Below are positions 53,249 to 61,500 of a DNA stretch of 64,000 bases, in pieces; position 1 is the first letter of the stretch, and each line of letters opens with the position of its first letter. The DNA is from Pseudonocardia parietis. GTDB taxonomy: Bacteria > Actinomycetota > Actinomycetes > Mycobacteriales > Pseudonocardiaceae. A program made the position numbers and the translations under genes. Below the pieces are notes generated by a model. It was not told the origin of the DNA. It saw only the letters and a list, made by a program, of their open reading frames with translations, and did not search any database. Location of the stretch: contig NZ_JAGINU010000001.1 in NCBI RefSeq assembly GCF_017876315.1, forward strand, positions 1,054,001 to 1,118,000, read 5' to 3'.

Positions 53249-54084
53249 CCATCTGGACCGACCTGGCCGGCACCGCGTTCGAGGTGTCCTACGCGCCCGT
53301 GAACGGCGCCCGTACCCGCGTGCTGCGCGCCGGATCCGGCGAGCCCGTCGTGATGCTGCACGGCACCAGCGGCCACCTCGAGGCGTTCGTGCGCAACGTG
53401 CCCGCGTTCGCCGAGCACTTCGAGGTGCACGCGCTGGACATGCTGGGCCACGGCTACACCGACAACCCCGGCGGCGATCTCCGCATCCCCCGGTACGTGC
53501 AGCACGTGCTCGACTACCTCGACAGCCGCGGCATCGAGAAGGCGCACTTCGTCGGCGAGTCCCTCGGCGGCTGGGTGGCCGGACGGCTGGCGGCCGACCG
53601 GCCCGAGCGGGTCGGGCGTCTGGTGCTCGTGGCCCCCGGCGGCACCGTCGCCAACCCCGAGGTGATGGACCGCATCCGCACCAGCACGAAGGCCGCGGTG
53701 ACCAGCGACGACCGCGCCCTCACCCGGCAGCGTCTCGAGCTGCTCATGCACGACACGGCCAACGTCTCCGACGAGCTGGTCGACGTCCGGCACGCGATCT
53801 ACCACCGGCCGGAGTTCGTCGCCGGCATTGACGAGCTGCTGTGCCTGCAGAAGATGGAGAACCGCGTCGAGGACCTGCTCACGCCCGAGCAGATGGGGCG
53901 CATCACCGCGCCCACCCAGATCGTCTGGGGCGCGCAGAACCCGTTCGGCGACGTGCCGGAGGCGCACCGGATGCAGGAGTCGATCCCCGGCTCGGCGCTG
54001 GAGATCTTCCCGGGCTGCGGGCACTGGCCGCAGCACGAGCACGCGGACCGGTTCAACGACCTGGCGCTGAAGTTCCTGGCATGA
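53245..54084 (+). CDS. Alpha/beta hydrolase (MhpC-like C-C hydrolase)
   Basis: This 279-residue alpha/beta hydrolase has the oxyanion block VVMLHGTSGHLEAFVRN, nucleophile elbow FVGESLGGWVAGR with Ser, acid in IVWGAQNPFGDVP and catalytic His in FPGCGHWPQHEH. The sequence fits meta-cleavage-product hydrolases acting after the LigB dioxygenase. ATG at 53245 overlaps the dioxygenase stop (ATGA). It is the second C-C-hydrolase candidate of the operon and is only distantly like the one at 49949. Confidence 0.87.
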   Translation: MTIWTDLAGTAFEVSYAPVNGARTRVLRAGSGEPVVMLHGTSGHLEAFVRNVPAFAEHFEVHALDMLGHGYTDNPGGDLRIPRYVQHVLDYLDSRGIEKAHFVGESLGGWVAGRLAADRPERVGRLVLVAPGGTVANPEVMDRIRTSTKAAVTSDDRALTRQRLELLMHDTANVSDELVDVRHAIYHRPEFVAGIDELLCLQKMENRVEDLLTPEQMGRITAPTQIVWGAQNPFGDVPEAHRMQESIPGSALEIFPGCGHWPQHEHADRFNDLALKFLA

Positions 54085-55088
54085 GGGTCGGGCTGCGGAT
54101 CCCGCCGTGCGCGCCGGTGGACCGGATCGCGGACCTCGCGGCCGACGCCGAGCGCGCCGGCTTCGACGAGGTGTGGTTCCCGGACTCGCAGCTGCTGTGG
54201 CGTGACGTGTTCGCGGTGGCCGCCGCGGCGGCCACCGCCACGTCGCGGATCACCCTCGGCACGGCGGTGACCAACGTCGTGACCCGGCATCCCGCCGTCG
54301 TCGCCTCGGCCGCGCGCACCGTCGCCGAGCTCGCCCCGGACCGCTTCCTGCTCGGGGTCGGGGTGGGTGACAGCGCCGTCGGCCCGGTCGGGCTGCGGCC
54401 CTCGACGGGGGCCGAGCTGCGCGCCCGGCTCGCCGTCGTGCGCGACCTGCTGGCCGGGCGCACGGTCGACTTCGACGGCGTCACGTCACGGCTGCGCGAT
54501 CCCGTTCCGGTGCCGATCCACCTCGCCGCGAGCGGCCCGCGCAACCTGCGCCTGGCCGGCGAGCTCGCCGACGGCGCGATCCTGCTCTCCGGGGTGTCGC
54601 CCGCCCCGCTCGCCGCCGCCGTCGGGAAGGTGCGCGCGGGCGCGGCAGGCCGGACCGGGGTGCGGGTGACCGTGTCCGCGTTCTGCCGGGTCACCGACGA
54701 CGTGCCGGGCACCGCCCGCGAGCTCAAGCCGATCTGCGCCCGGATCGCGCAGAACGGCGGGGCGGAGTTCCTGGCCCTGGCCGGGGTGCACGTCGACGTG
54801 CCGGCGCACCTGCCCGGCGTCTACCCGGACCTGGTGCACGCCGAGGACTGGGACGCGGCGGTCCGGGCGTGCGACCCGTACGTGAGCGACGAGGCGGTGA
54901 CGGCCTTCGCGCGGGAGTTCTGCCTCTACGGCACGGCCGCGGAGCTCGTCGAGCGGCTCGCCGGGGTGCGCGACGCCGGGGCCGACGCGGTGTTCCTCCA
55001 GCACGTCGGGTCCTACGACCTGCCGCACACCCTGCTGGCCGACGTCGCGGGCCAGGTGTTCCCGATGCTGCGGGCCGGGGCACGATGA
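54081..55088 (+). CDS. Luciferase-like (LLM class) flavin- or F420-dependent oxidoreductase
   Basis: This 335-residue TIM-barrel of the bacterial-luciferase superfamily shows RIADLAADAERAGFDEVWFPDSQ, the VTRHPAVVASAARTVAELAPDRFLLGVGVGD block and VPIHLAASGPRNLRLAGELADG. The layout is close to methylenetetrahydromethanopterin-reductase-like, F420-using members common in actinobacteria, so the cofactor may be F420 rather than FMN. It overlaps the genes on both sides by four bases. A monooxygenation or reduction step on a pathway intermediate is inferred. Confidence 0.87.
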   Translation: MRVGLRIPPCAPVDRIADLAADAERAGFDEVWFPDSQLLWRDVFAVAAAAATATSRITLGTAVTNVVTRHPAVVASAARTVAELAPDRFLLGVGVGDSAVGPVGLRPSTGAELRARLAVVRDLLAGRTVDFDGVTSRLRDPVPVPIHLAASGPRNLRLAGELADGAILLSGVSPAPLAAAVGKVRAGAAGRTGVRVTVSAFCRVTDDVPGTARELKPICARIAQNGGAEFLALAGVHVDVPAHLPGVYPDLVHAEDWDAAVRACDPYVSDEAVTAFAREFCLYGTAAELVERLAGVRDAGADAVFLQHVGSYDLPHTLLADVAGQVFPMLRAGAR

Positions 55089-56416
55089 CCGTCCTCGCGC
55101 AGCTCGCCGCGCGTTCCCGCTCGGTCGCCACCGCCGCGGGAGCGGCGACCCTCGACAGCGCCGGGCGGCACGTGCTCGACACCACGGCCTGCGTCGTCTC
55201 CGGTGCAGGCCACCCGCTGACCGGGCGCTGGCTGCCGTTGCTGACCCCGGGCCCGCCGGACGGTGCCGCGGCGGCGGGCGTGCCGGGCCGGTGGGACCTC
55301 GCGACAGCGGTGGAGATCGAGTCGACGCTCGCGCACCTCGACGAGTTCGACCCGCTGCACGGCCCGGCCGGGGTCGCGCCGGGCGCCGTCGTGGTCCCCG
55401 CGGCGCTGCACGTCGGCGCGGTCCGGAACGCCTCCGGCGAGCAGGTCGCCCGTGCCGTCGTCGCCGGGTACGAGGCCGTCGTCGAGGCGGCGCTGCGCTT
55501 CGGCGGGCCCGGTCTCTACGCGGCGGGGTGGTGGCCGACGGCCCTGTTCGGTGCGCTCGGCTCCGCGGCCGCCACCGCGTACCTGCTCGACCTGGACGAG
55601 CCCACGACGACGACCGCGCTCGCCCTGGCCGCCGCGCCCCTGGGCGGGATGCTGAGCGCCGACGACCTCGGCGACGCCCACTACCTGCTCTGCGGTCGCG
55701 CCGCTGCGCACGGCGTCCGGTCGGCCCACGCCGCCCGGGCCGGGCTCACCGGCAGCGCGTCCCTGCTCGACGGCCCCGCCACCGCGGCGCTCGGCCGCGC
55801 GCCGACGGCCCCCACCCCGGCGGGGACACCCCACCTCGACGGCACCGCGCTGAAGCGGTGGCCGTGCGCGCGGCCGCTGCACGCCGCCCTGGCCGCGCTC
55901 GACGAGCTCGCCGCCGACGGTGCTCCCCTCACCGGGGGCGCGGTCGTCGAGATCGGACTGCCGGCGCCGGCCCTGCGGTTCGTCACCGACCGGCGGCGGC
56001 CGTCCGGTCCGGTCGAGGCGGCGGCGAGTGCGGCCGTGGCCGTGGCCGGGGTGCTCGCCGGACGCGCGACCGATCCCGGCTGGTACCGCGAGGTCGCCGG
56101 AGAACTCGCCTTAGAACGCCGTCCGCTGCCGGACGTCTCCGTGCGGCTGCATGCCGATGCGGAGCTGGACGCGCTCTTCCCCGCCCGGTGGGGCGCCGAC
56201 GTCGTGCTGCGGGCCGGCGGCACGACCCGTCGTCGTCGGGTCCTGGTCGCTCCCGGCGACCCCGCGCGCCCGCTCGGCGACGACGCGCTGCTCGCCAAGG
56301 CGACCGCGCTGCTCGCGGTGCCCGGTCCGGCCACAGTGGCCCGCCGCCTGCGGCAGCTCGCCGCCGAGCCGGATGTCGTGACGCTGCGCGCCGCACTCGC
56401 GCCCGCAACCGCATAG
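55085..56416 (+). CDS. MmgE/PrpD family protein
   Basis: This 443-residue protein has the MmgE/PrpD layout: an all-alpha N-terminal domain (DTTACVVSGAGHPLTGRW, AHLDEFDPLHGPAGVAPGAVVVPAAL) and a C-terminal alpha/beta domain (DGTALKRWPCARPLHAALAALDEL). Family members include 2-methylcitrate dehydratase, itaconyl/aconitate-type isomerases and lyases. It is the last gene of the Rieske operon, with an ATGA overlap to the LLM gene. A dehydration or isomerisation of a side-chain acid is possible; nothing identifies the substrate. Confidence 0.85.
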   Translation: MTVLAQLAARSRSVATAAGAATLDSAGRHVLDTTACVVSGAGHPLTGRWLPLLTPGPPDGAAAAGVPGRWDLATAVEIESTLAHLDEFDPLHGPAGVAPGAVVVPAALHVGAVRNASGEQVARAVVAGYEAVVEAALRFGGPGLYAAGWWPTALFGALGSAAATAYLLDLDEPTTTTALALAAAPLGGMLSADDLGDAHYLLCGRAAAHGVRSAHAARAGLTGSASLLDGPATAALGRAPTAPTPAGTPHLDGTALKRWPCARPLHAALAALDELAADGAPLTGGAVVEIGLPAPALRFVTDRRRPSGPVEAAASAAVAVAGVLAGRATDPGWYREVAGELALERRPLPDVSVRLHADAELDALFPARWGADVVLRAGGTTRRRRVLVAPGDPARPLGDDALLAKATALLAVPGPATVARRLRQLAAEPDVVTLRAALAPATA

Positions 56417-56443
56417 GGCCCACGGCACTCGACGACGCGCCGT

Positions 56444-57103
56444 TCAGCCGCGCAGGATCCGCGGGATCGCCGGGCGCAGGTCGGCGGGGGAGTCGAACAA
56501 CTCCAGGGCGCCGGCCTCGCGCAGCTCGTCGTCGCCGTACCCACCGGTGCGCACGGCGTAGGCCGGGTGCCCGGCCGCGGCGGCGGCGCGGACGTCCCAC
56601 ACCGAGTCGCCGACCACGAACGCCGCCGATCCCGCGGCCCGGCGCAGCGCGACCCGGATCAGCTCGGGATCGGGCTTGGTCCGCTTGACGTCGTCGCGGG
56701 TCAGGCAGTGTTCGGCCAGCTCACGGCCGCCGAACAGGTCCAGGTAGGCGTCGACGTGTTCGGGCGCACCCGAGCTGGCCAGCACGACCTTCAGGCCGAA
56801 ACCCTCGGTGAGGTCGGTGAGGAACTCCCGCACCCCGGGCAGCGGCCGGATCTCGGGCAGCAGCGCGTCGAACTCCTCCTTCCACGCCGCGCGGGCCGCG
56901 TCGCCGTGGTCGGCCTCGAACGCGTCCCCGGCGACGGCCGGGACCAGCTGGTCCCCGCCCATGCCCACGGCACGGTGCAGCCGGTGGATCGGGATCGTGC
57001 GGTCGAACCGGTGCAACGCGCGGGACCAGGCGACGGCGTGGTGGTAGTTGGTGTCGACGAGCGTTCCGTCGACGTCGATCACCGCGGTGTCCGGTGTGGT
57101 CAC
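56444..57103 (-). CDS. HAD-superfamily hydrolase (phosphatase-like)
   Basis: This 219-residue HAD subfamily IA hydrolase has motif I VIDVDGTLVDTN with both Asp, motif II VVLASSGAPE, Lys in KRTKPDPELI (motif III) and motif IV FVVGDSVWDVRAA. The cap domain lies at about residues 18-85. It is similar to phosphoglycolate-phosphatase-like proteins, but the substrate is unknown. It is convergent with the MmgE gene and apart from the catabolic operons. GTG at 57103 is the start. Confidence 0.87.
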   Translation of the reverse strand: MTTPDTAVIDVDGTLVDTNYHHAVAWSRALHRFDRTIPIHRLHRAVGMGGDQLVPAVAGDAFEADHGDAARAAWKEEFDALLPEIRPLPGVREFLTDLTEGFGLKVVLASSGAPEHVDAYLDLFGGRELAEHCLTRDDVKRTKPDPELIRVALRRAAGSAAFVVGDSVWDVRAAAAAGHPAYAVRTGGYGDDELREAGALELFDSPADLRPAIPRILRG

Positions 57104-57131
57104 CGGGACGGGGTACCCGCAACGGGCCGGA

Positions 57132-58280
57132 TCAATCCTGGTCGGCGCTGCGTTCGTCCTCGCGGTCCAGCCGGGCGCGGCGTTCCCGCTCGCGGCGGCT
57201 GTAGGCGGCCTGGCGGACCGCGCTCTCGTCGGCGAACCCGGAGCCGAGCGCCCCGGCGACCGTGCCCATCGACGTCGACAGCCAGGCGATCATCACGTAG
57301 TCGTCGAACCCGGCCTCGCGCATCAGCTGGGAGCCGAGGTAGTGGGGCGGGATCACCAGTGCGGCGGCGACCAGCGTGAGCGCGAACAGCAACGCGAACA
57401 TGATCAGGACACCGCACGCGACGGTGAGCACCGTCGACAGGTTCGACAGCACCATCTCCTCGCGCAGCGAGCGGCTGCGGCGCGACTCCCACAGGCCGTT
57501 GTTCCCGATCAGCCAGGCGGTCATGGCGACCAGGGCGAGCAGCATGACCGTCACCTGCCTCCCGGTGCCCAGCGCGGTCGCGAGCTGCCAGATGTTGGAG
57601 TAGAAGATGCCGAACGCGGCGCCGGCCGCGGCCGCGGCGAGTGCGGGCGACAGGCTCGGCACCAGCCGCCACGGCCGGTTCGCCCGCACGATCCCGCCCA
57701 GCAGCCGCAGCCGCCCGCGCACGCCGGTGAGCGCGAGCCGGACGTCGACCTCGTCCTCGACCCCGGCGGTGCCGGAGTCGTCGTCGGAGTCGTCGTCGGT
57801 CCCGTTCGCCGGTTCGAGGCGGGTCAGCGAACCCGCCCGCCCGGCGTCCGCGCTCTCGCCCACCGACGAGCGGTCCTCGGCGGGGAACAGGTGCCGGGTG
57901 ACCAGGCGGACGATCGTGTCCCGGCACCGCCGGTACTGGTCTATCCCCCCGAGGGCGGGCAGCGACACCAGGCCCACCCGGGCGGCCGACCCGCCGTCGG
58001 CCACGATCGGGAGGGAGCCCGCCCGCCGGGGCAGGTCGGTGATCAGGACGACGGCGTCGGTGCCGTCCCGCTCGCGGGCCCGGCGGCCGATCTCGAGCAT
58101 CGGCAGCGCACCCTGCTGGTCGAGCGCGATGTGCTCGTCGGAGAGCTGCACCTCCCAGCGCCCGTCACCGTTGCGTTCCAGCGCCTCCGGCAGGTCCCGT
58201 ACGAGCCGCAGAGCCAGCTCACGGGAGAGTCCGGGATCGGCGACCAGGCCGAGGACGGTGGCGCGGGACGAATCGGTCAC
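57132..58280 (-). CDS. Membrane protein with soluble N-terminal domain, function unknown
   Basis: This protein of about 382 residues begins with a soluble alpha/beta domain of about 140 residues (VLGLVADPGLSRELALRLVRDLPEAL, WEVQLSDEHIAL, DAVVLITDLPRRAG, VGLVSLPALGGIDQ), followed by an acidic linker (TDDDSDDDSGTAGVEDEVD) and then four to five transmembrane helices from about residue 200, including FGIFYSNIWQLATAL and GVLIMFALLFALTLVAAALVI. The tail is Arg/Glu-rich and cytosolic. Proteins of this layout occur widely in actinobacteria as hypothetical membrane proteins; I do not recognise a function. GTG at 58280 is chosen. Confidence 0.7.
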   Translation of the reverse strand: MTDSSRATVLGLVADPGLSRELALRLVRDLPEALERNGDGRWEVQLSDEHIALDQQGALPMLEIGRRARERDGTDAVVLITDLPRRAGSLPIVADGGSAARVGLVSLPALGGIDQYRRCRDTIVRLVTRHLFPAEDRSSVGESADAGRAGSLTRLEPANGTDDDSDDDSGTAGVEDEVDVRLALTGVRGRLRLLGGIVRANRPWRLVPSLSPALAAAAAGAAFGIFYSNIWQLATALGTGRQVTVMLLALVAMTAWLIGNNGLWESRRSRSLREEMVLSNLSTVLTVACGVLIMFALLFALTLVAAALVIPPHYLGSQLMREAGFDDYVMIAWLSTSMGTVAGALGSGFADESAVRQAAYSRRERERRARLDREDERSADQD

Positions 58281-58430
58281 GGCGCGCGACGCTAGGGTCG
58301 CGGGCCGGGGACCGCATCCCGGGGCACGCATCCGGTGCGCAGGCCCTCTGTGCAGATGCCCAGTACCGGTCCCGCGGGCCGTGGCGTCATGCCGATGACC
58401 GGCTGCGCCGGGACGTGTTGCCATGGGCAG

Positions 58431-59702
58431 ATGGGCACCGGCGACTTCCTGGACGACTTCGCGACCCTGTCCACCTTCGGTGCGACCGAGCGGGGCGGTG
58501 TGCACCGCGAGGCCGCGTCGGACGCGGACGAGGCACAGCGCGCCTGGTTCGAGCGGTGGCTGACCGACCGCGGGTTCACCGTCCGCTACGACGGGATCGG
58601 GAACCAGTTCGGGCTGCTGGAGACCGCCCCGGGCGCGCCGTACGTGCTGGTCGGGTCGCATCTCGACAGTCAGCCGTACGGCGGCCGGTACGACGGTGCC
58701 TACGGTGTACTCGCCGCCGCGCACGCCGTGCACCGCCTCGCCGGCGCGGGTGGGCTCGTGCACAACCTCGCCGTCGTCAACTGGTTCAACGAGGAGGGGT
58801 CCCGCTTCACACCGAGCATGTTCGGCAGCGCGGTGTTCACCGGCCTGCTCGACCTCGACGCGGCCCTCGACACCCGTGACCCGGCGGGCGTGCGGGTCGG
58901 CGACCGGCTGGCGGCGATGGGGCACACCGGCACCGGCGCCCCGGTGCTCGCCGACCTCGCCGGCTACGCCGAGATACACATCGAGCAGGGCAGGCTCCTG
59001 GAGGAGACTCCCGCGACGATCGGGCTGGTCGCCGACACCTGGGCGGCCCGCAAGTACGACCTGCGGGTACTCGGGGACCAGTCGCACACCGGATCGACCC
59101 CGATGGCCGACCGGCAGGACGCGTTGCTCGGCGCCGCGCACCTCGTCGTCGCGGCCCGGGGGCTCTCCGACGAGCTGTCCACACCGGACGTGCCGCTGCA
59201 CACGTCGGCGTCCCGGATGGCCGTCGAGCCGAACAGCCCGGTGACCGTCGCCCGCGAGGTCACGCTGAACCTCGACCTGCGCAGCCCGGACGAGGACCTG
59301 CTCGCCCGCGCCGACGCGGCGCTGCACGAGCGGATCCCGGTGATCGAACGGGCCGCCCGGGTCTCCGTCGAGGTCGCCGGGTCGCAGCGCTGGGGCGTCC
59401 GTCCGTTCCCGGCCGCGGGCGTCGAGCTGGCCCGGCGGTCCGCCGAGGAGCTGGGACTGACCCACCGGGAGATCTCCACGGTCGCCGGCCACGACTCGGT
59501 CAACCTCAACGGGCACGTCCCGACCGTGATGCTGTTCGTCCCCAGCGTGGCCGGGATCAGTCACAACGAGGGCGAGCTGACCCACGACGACGACGCCCTG
59601 GCCGGCGTCGACCTGCTGGCCGCCGTCGTCCGGCGGCTCGCGGCCGGGGAGATCACCGGGCCCCCACCAGGCGCAGCGCGAACTCGACCTGCTGACGGGT
59701 GA
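58431..59702 (+). CDS. Zn-dependent hydantoinase/carbamoylase-family amidase (M20)
   Basis: This 423-residue amidase is of the N-carbamoyl-L-amino-acid hydrolase/allantoate amidohydrolase group. The metal motifs are complete: GSHLDSQPYGGRYDGAYGV with His and Asp, NWFNEEGSRF with the Glu pair, EIHIEQGRLLEE with His, and SHNEGE with the last His. It releases ammonia and CO2 from carbamoyl-type substrates. The ATG at 58431 gives the family start GDFLDDFATLSTFGATERGG; earlier ATGs add a Cys-rich stretch. Its last 50 bases overlap the convergent TetR gene. Confidence 0.9.
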   Translation: MGTGDFLDDFATLSTFGATERGGVHREAASDADEAQRAWFERWLTDRGFTVRYDGIGNQFGLLETAPGAPYVLVGSHLDSQPYGGRYDGAYGVLAAAHAVHRLAGAGGLVHNLAVVNWFNEEGSRFTPSMFGSAVFTGLLDLDAALDTRDPAGVRVGDRLAAMGHTGTGAPVLADLAGYAEIHIEQGRLLEETPATIGLVADTWAARKYDLRVLGDQSHTGSTPMADRQDALLGAAHLVVAARGLSDELSTPDVPLHTSASRMAVEPNSPVTVAREVTLNLDLRSPDEDLLARADAALHERIPVIERAARVSVEVAGSQRWGVRPFPAAGVELARRSAEELGLTHREISTVAGHDSVNLNGHVPTVMLFVPSVAGISHNEGELTHDDDALAGVDLLAAVVRRLAAGEITGPPPGAARTRPADG

Positions 59703-60216
59703 CCTGGTTCTCGTCCGGCCCGGAGTCCTCCCGGAACCACACCGCGACGCCCATGCCCAGGTCGAGGATCGCGAACGACGCCAGCTGCGGGTCCGCCACC
59801 CGGAACGCGCCGGTCTCGACGCCCTCGGTGACCAGCGTGCGAAACCGCTGCTCGTAGCCGGCCCGCAGGCTCAGGACCTCCGAGCGCCGCGGCTCGACGA
59901 GGCTGCGCAGCTCCCGGGTCCCGACGAACGCCTCGCGGCGGTGCCGGGCGTGGAACCGGACGTGCGCGTCGACGGCCCGGCGCAGCCGCTCGGTCGGATC
60001 GTCCACACCGGACACCGCGGCGTCGTGCTCGCGCAGCAGCGCCCGCATCGTCCGTTCGATCACCGACGCCAGCAGGTCCTGCTTGGAGCTGACGTGCTTG
60101 TAGAGGCTGGGCCCGCGCATGCCGACGGCCGCGCCGATGTCGGCCATCGTCGTCGCCTCGTAGCCGCGCCGGGCGAACTGCTCCAGCGCGGCCGCCCGGA
60201 TCTCCGCCTCCCGCAC
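59653..60216 (-). CDS. TetR-family transcriptional regulator
   Basis: This 187-residue repressor has N-terminal helix-turn-helix IRAAALEQFARRGYEATTMADIGAAVGMRGPSLYKHVSSKQDLL and a ligand domain like those of KstR2-type fatty-acid or acyl-CoA-responsive regulators (TetR_C). It is divergent from an acyl-CoA dehydrogenase gene, with a perfect inverted repeat in between, which strongly suggests that it controls that operon. GTG at 60216 is used. Its 3' end overlaps the amidase gene. Confidence 0.9.
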   Translation of the reverse strand: MREAEIRAAALEQFARRGYEATTMADIGAAVGMRGPSLYKHVSSKQDLLASVIERTMRALLREHDAAVSGVDDPTERLRRAVDAHVRFHARHRREAFVGTRELRSLVEPRRSEVLSLRAGYEQRFRTLVTEGVETGAFRVADPQLASFAILDLGMGVAVWFREDSGPDENQVTRQQVEFALRLVGAR

Positions 60217-60282
60217 GGCGAGCAGTCTATAGCCGGCGATGTGATCCCGGCGGCTCGCACTTGCACAGAGCTGCGTCGATGG

Positions 60283-60302
60283 TGGCTAATGAGTATTAGC
60301 CA
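60283..60302. promoter_or_regulatory. Operator-like palindrome between tetR and the acyl-CoA dehydrogenase
   Basis: TGGCTAAT-GAGT-ATTAGCCA has perfect 8-bp arms and a 4-base centre. It lies 17 bases upstream of the dehydrogenase ATG and 67 bases before the divergent tetR start. It is AT-rich against the background and is the likely TetR binding site. Confidence 0.7.
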
Positions 60303-60318
60303 ACTGCGAGGAGGAGAC

Positions 60319-61500
60319 ATGGCCGTCGACCTGACACCCGCCCCCGAGGTGGCCGAGCTCGTGGAACGCACGGCCCGGTTCGTCCGCGAGACGGTCATCC
60401 CGGTCGAGGAGGCGAACGACGGGGTGGTGCCGTCCGAGGACGTGCGCCGCGAGCTGCAGGAGGGTGCCCGCGCGGCCGGGGTGTTCGCCCCGCACGCGGC
60501 GCCCGAGTTCGGCGGGCACGGCCTCGACATGTGCGGCCGGGCCCCGGTGTTCGAGGAGGCCGGGTACTCGCTGCTCGGGCCGCTGGCGCTGAACATCGCC
60601 GCCCCGGACGAGGGCAACATCCACATGCTCGAGCAGATCGCGAGCGAGGACCAGAAGATCCGCTACCTGGCGCCGCTCGCGGCCGGTGACATCCGGTCCT
60701 GCTTCGCGATGACCGAGCCCGCACCGGGTGCCGGCTCGGACCCGGACGCGCTGACCACCACGGCGACCCGGGTGGACGGCGGCTGGCGGATCGACGGCCG
60801 CAAGTGGTTCATCACCGGTGCCGACGGCGCGGCGTTCTCCATCGTCATGGCCCGCACCGCGGGCGAGCCCGGTGACCGCGGCGGCGCCACCATGTTCCTG
60901 GTCGACGCCACCAACCCGGGCATGACGGTCGGCCGGCACATCCCGACGCTGGACGAGTCGCTCTACGGCGGCCACCTCGAGGTCGAGTTCGCCGACTGCC
61001 GGGTCGGCGACGACGCGGTGCTCGGCGAGGTCGACCAGGGCTACCGCTACGCCCAGGTCCGACTCGGCCCGGCCCGGATGACGCACTGCATGCGCTGGCT
61101 GGGCATCGCCCGCCGCGCGCAGGACATCGCCGTCGCCCGGGCCGCGCAGCGCCAGGTGTTCGGGTCGCGGCTGGCCGATCTCGGCATGGCGCAGGCGATG
61201 GTCGCCGACAACGAGATCGACATCCACGCCTCGCGCGGGCTGATCCTGCGGGCGTGCTGGGAACTCGACCAGGGCCGCTCCGCCGGGATGGAGGTGTCGA
61301 TCGCGAAGACCTTCACCGCCGAGGCCGTCTGGCGGGTGGTGGACCGGTCGCTGCAGCTGTGCGGCTCGCTCGGGGTCTCCGGGGACGTGCTGCTGGGCCG
61401 GTTCCTGCGCGAGGTGCGCCCGTTCCGGATCTACGACGGGCCGTCGGAGACGCACCGCTGGTCGATCGCCCGCCGCGTTGTGGGGCGGGCTACCCGATGA
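60319..61500 (+). CDS. Acyl-CoA dehydrogenase
   Basis: This 393-residue FAD enzyme introduces a double bond into an acyl-CoA. Visible features are CFAMTEPAPGAGSDPDAL near residue 133 (flavin-contact strand), RKWFITGADGAAFSIVM, ARMTHCMRWLGIARRAQDIAV and the C-terminal LCGSLGVSGDVLLGRFLREVRPFRIYDGPSETHRWSIAR, where the Gly preceding the Pro-Ser-Glu-Thr block aligns to the ETF-linked family. It follows a strong GAGGAGGA site. The stop overlaps the phosphotransferase start (ATGA), a pairing seen in ACAD10/11-like acyl-CoA pathways. The chain-length range is unknown. Confidence 0.92.
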   Translation: MAVDLTPAPEVAELVERTARFVRETVIPVEEANDGVVPSEDVRRELQEGARAAGVFAPHAAPEFGGHGLDMCGRAPVFEEAGYSLLGPLALNIAAPDEGNIHMLEQIASEDQKIRYLAPLAAGDIRSCFAMTEPAPGAGSDPDALTTTATRVDGGWRIDGRKWFITGADGAAFSIVMARTAGEPGDRGGATMFLVDATNPGMTVGRHIPTLDESLYGGHLEVEFADCRVGDDAVLGEVDQGYRYAQVRLGPARMTHCMRWLGIARRAQDIAVARAAQRQVFGSRLADLGMAQAMVADNEIDIHASRGLILRACWELDQGRSAGMEVSIAKTFTAEAVWRVVDRSLQLCGSLGVSGDVLLGRFLREVRPFRIYDGPSETHRWSIARRVVGRATR

